A DNA stretch of 64,000 bases. Origin: an uncultured Mobiluncus sp. Its GTDB lineage: Bacteria; Actinomycetota; Actinomycetes; Actinomycetales; Actinomycetaceae. This document shows, piece by piece, positions 63,169 to 64,000 of this stretch; positions within the stretch are counted from its first letter, which is position 1, and each line of letters opens with the position of its first letter. The notes below the pieces were generated by a model, which searched no databases, had not been told where the DNA came from, and saw only the letters and a list, made by a program, of their open reading frames with translations. The position numbers and the translations under genes were made by a program. The stretch lies in assembly GCF_947254095.1 (NCBI RefSeq), contig NZ_CAMYBV010000008.1, positions 1-64,000 of the forward strand, read 5' to 3'.

Positions 63169-64000
63169 GCCGGAAAGTCACGGTGAACATGAGTATCAAC
63201 CCCAGCGGCGGTGTATGGGCTGAGGTAGCCGGTCAGACCCGAGCCATCTCTCAGTTCTCCCAAGCGGCCGCAGCCGCCCGGGACCTTATCGCGGCCCAAA
63301 ACCGCCCTGCTGACCTTATGGCCGCGCCGGAAAACGCCGCGCCAGCTGCGCAGACGGACGCCGGCATGAACCTCGCGGCGATGACACATTCCTGGCTGGT
63401 GGTCGGCCCGCCTGGCTCGGGGCGCTCCACCGCCGCCAAAGCCTTCGCGGCCGCCTTGGAATGTGAGGATCCGGACAATCCCGGTTGCGGAATCTGCCCG
63501 GCCTGCCGAGACGTGCGCCAAGGCACCCATGCCGATGTCAGCGTGATGACCACCGAAATGGTCGAGATCAAGTTTGATGATGTGAAAGCCCTGGTCCAAC
63601 AGGCTTACCGGCGGCCTGTCCGTGGAGAGTGGAACATCATCATCATCGAAGATTACGACCGCATGAGTGAATACAGCTCCAACCTGCTGCTGAAATCCAT
63701 TGAAGAACCACCCGAGCGTACCGTGTGGGTGCTGTGCGCCCCCAGCGCCGCCGACGTGCTTTCGACCGTTCGCTCGCGCACCCGCCTCGTGCAGCTCACC
63801 CTGCCCAGCCCCGCCGCGGTGGCGGAGCTGCTGGTTCGTCAAGATGCCTCCATCAGCCCCGAATTAGCGGCTGAAGTCGCTGCCGCCGCCGAATCGCACG
63901 TGGGACGGGCCCGAGCGCTGGCTTATGACCCGCAGCTGCGCTCTGAACGGCTGGGGGTGCTCCGGATGATTTCGCAAATGAACTCCAGCGCCGAGGCGAT
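63165..64000 (+). CDS. holB: DNA polymerase III delta-prime subunit, partial
   Basis: Clamp-loader subunit, cut by the window end; about 278 residues seen. Walker A-like GPPGSGRST, a zinc site with Cys in ALECEDPDNPGCGICPAC, VMTTEMVEIKFDDVKAL and SIEEPPERTVWVL. The conserved SRC motif reads SRT. Start is the GTG in the tmk stop overlap; the ATG at 63189 is an alternative. Confidence 0.88.
   Translation, partial: MSRKVTVNMSINPSGGVWAEVAGQTRAISQFSQAAAAARDLIAAQNRPADLMAAPENAAPAAQTDAGMNLAAMTHSWLVVGPPGSGRSTAAKAFAAALECEDPDNPGCGICPACRDVRQGTHADVSVMTTEMVEIKFDDVKALVQQAYRRPVRGEWNIIIIEDYDRMSEYSSNLLLKSIEEPPERTVWVLCAPSAADVLSTVRSRTRLVQLTLPSPAAVAELLVRQDASISPELAAEVAAAAESHVGRARALAYDPQLRSERLGVLRMISQMNSSAEA

Overview
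The window is about 64 kb of high-G+C DNA, dense in genes and dominated by a flagellar and chemotaxis island. The flagellar set lacks P- and L-ring genes, as in a monoderm. The housekeeping genes are actinobacterial in type: separate purS, purQ and purL, a glutamine-type NadE, a FemAB transferase and a small sterol-carrier-like protein. Together these suggest a flagellated actinomycete, most like Mobiluncus (Actinomycetaceae). That assignment is inferred from gene content; no database search was run.

Layout, left to right. (1) 0.2-5.2 kb: a flagellin gene with a long N-terminal extension, a double-CDGSH iron-sulfur protein, two strongly diverged flagellin-like genes and a sterol-carrier-like gene. 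(2) 5.5-18.7 kb: galK and galT, a nadE whose glutaminase half looks dead, a FemAB-like gene, gdhA, ahpC and a purC-purS-purQ-purL operon. (3) 18.9-19.55 kb: a gene-free block of palindromes around a 243-bp repeat. (4) 19.6-27.1 kb: chemotaxis genes on the minus strand (cheA-cheW, then cheB-cheR-cheY-cheX-like-cheY-cheX-like), preceded by csrA. (5) 27.1-28.0 kb: a second gene-free block carrying the same 243 bp without a mismatch. (6) 28.0-52.15 kb: one minus-strand flagellar operon running flgB, flgC, fliE to fliJ, an NlpC/P60 hydrolase, fliK, flgD, flgE, flbD, motA, motB, fliL to fliR, flhB, flhA and a degenerate flhF-like gene. (7) 52.9-56.8 kb: fliA, fliD, fliS and a fliT-like gene on the minus strand. 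(8) 57.0-61.0 kb: flgN-flgK-flgL-fliW on the plus strand. (9) 61.1-64 kb: purD, tmk and a truncated holB.

The flagellar genes cover basal body, export apparatus, hook, motor, filament chaperones and caps, sigma-28, and the CsrA/FliW pair. Matches to a sigma-28 promoter, roughly TAAW-N14/15-SCCGANA, can be read before a flagellin-like gene, fliD, cheA and flgN. A -10 match is present before flgB. These sites tie the dispersed operons into one regulon.

The most unusual points are: the exactly repeated 243-bp sequence flanking the chemotaxis genes, with a diverged third copy at 11.9-12.04 kb that keeps its stems by compensatory changes (a candidate structured RNA or RNA-bearing mobile element); the flagellin with about 128 extra residues before its D0 helix; NadE missing all three glutaminase catalytic residues and carrying a 33-residue in-frame duplication; an FlhF-like protein without a P-loop; FliM without a CheY-binding peptide; and long extra tails or heads on CsrA, FliA and FliP.
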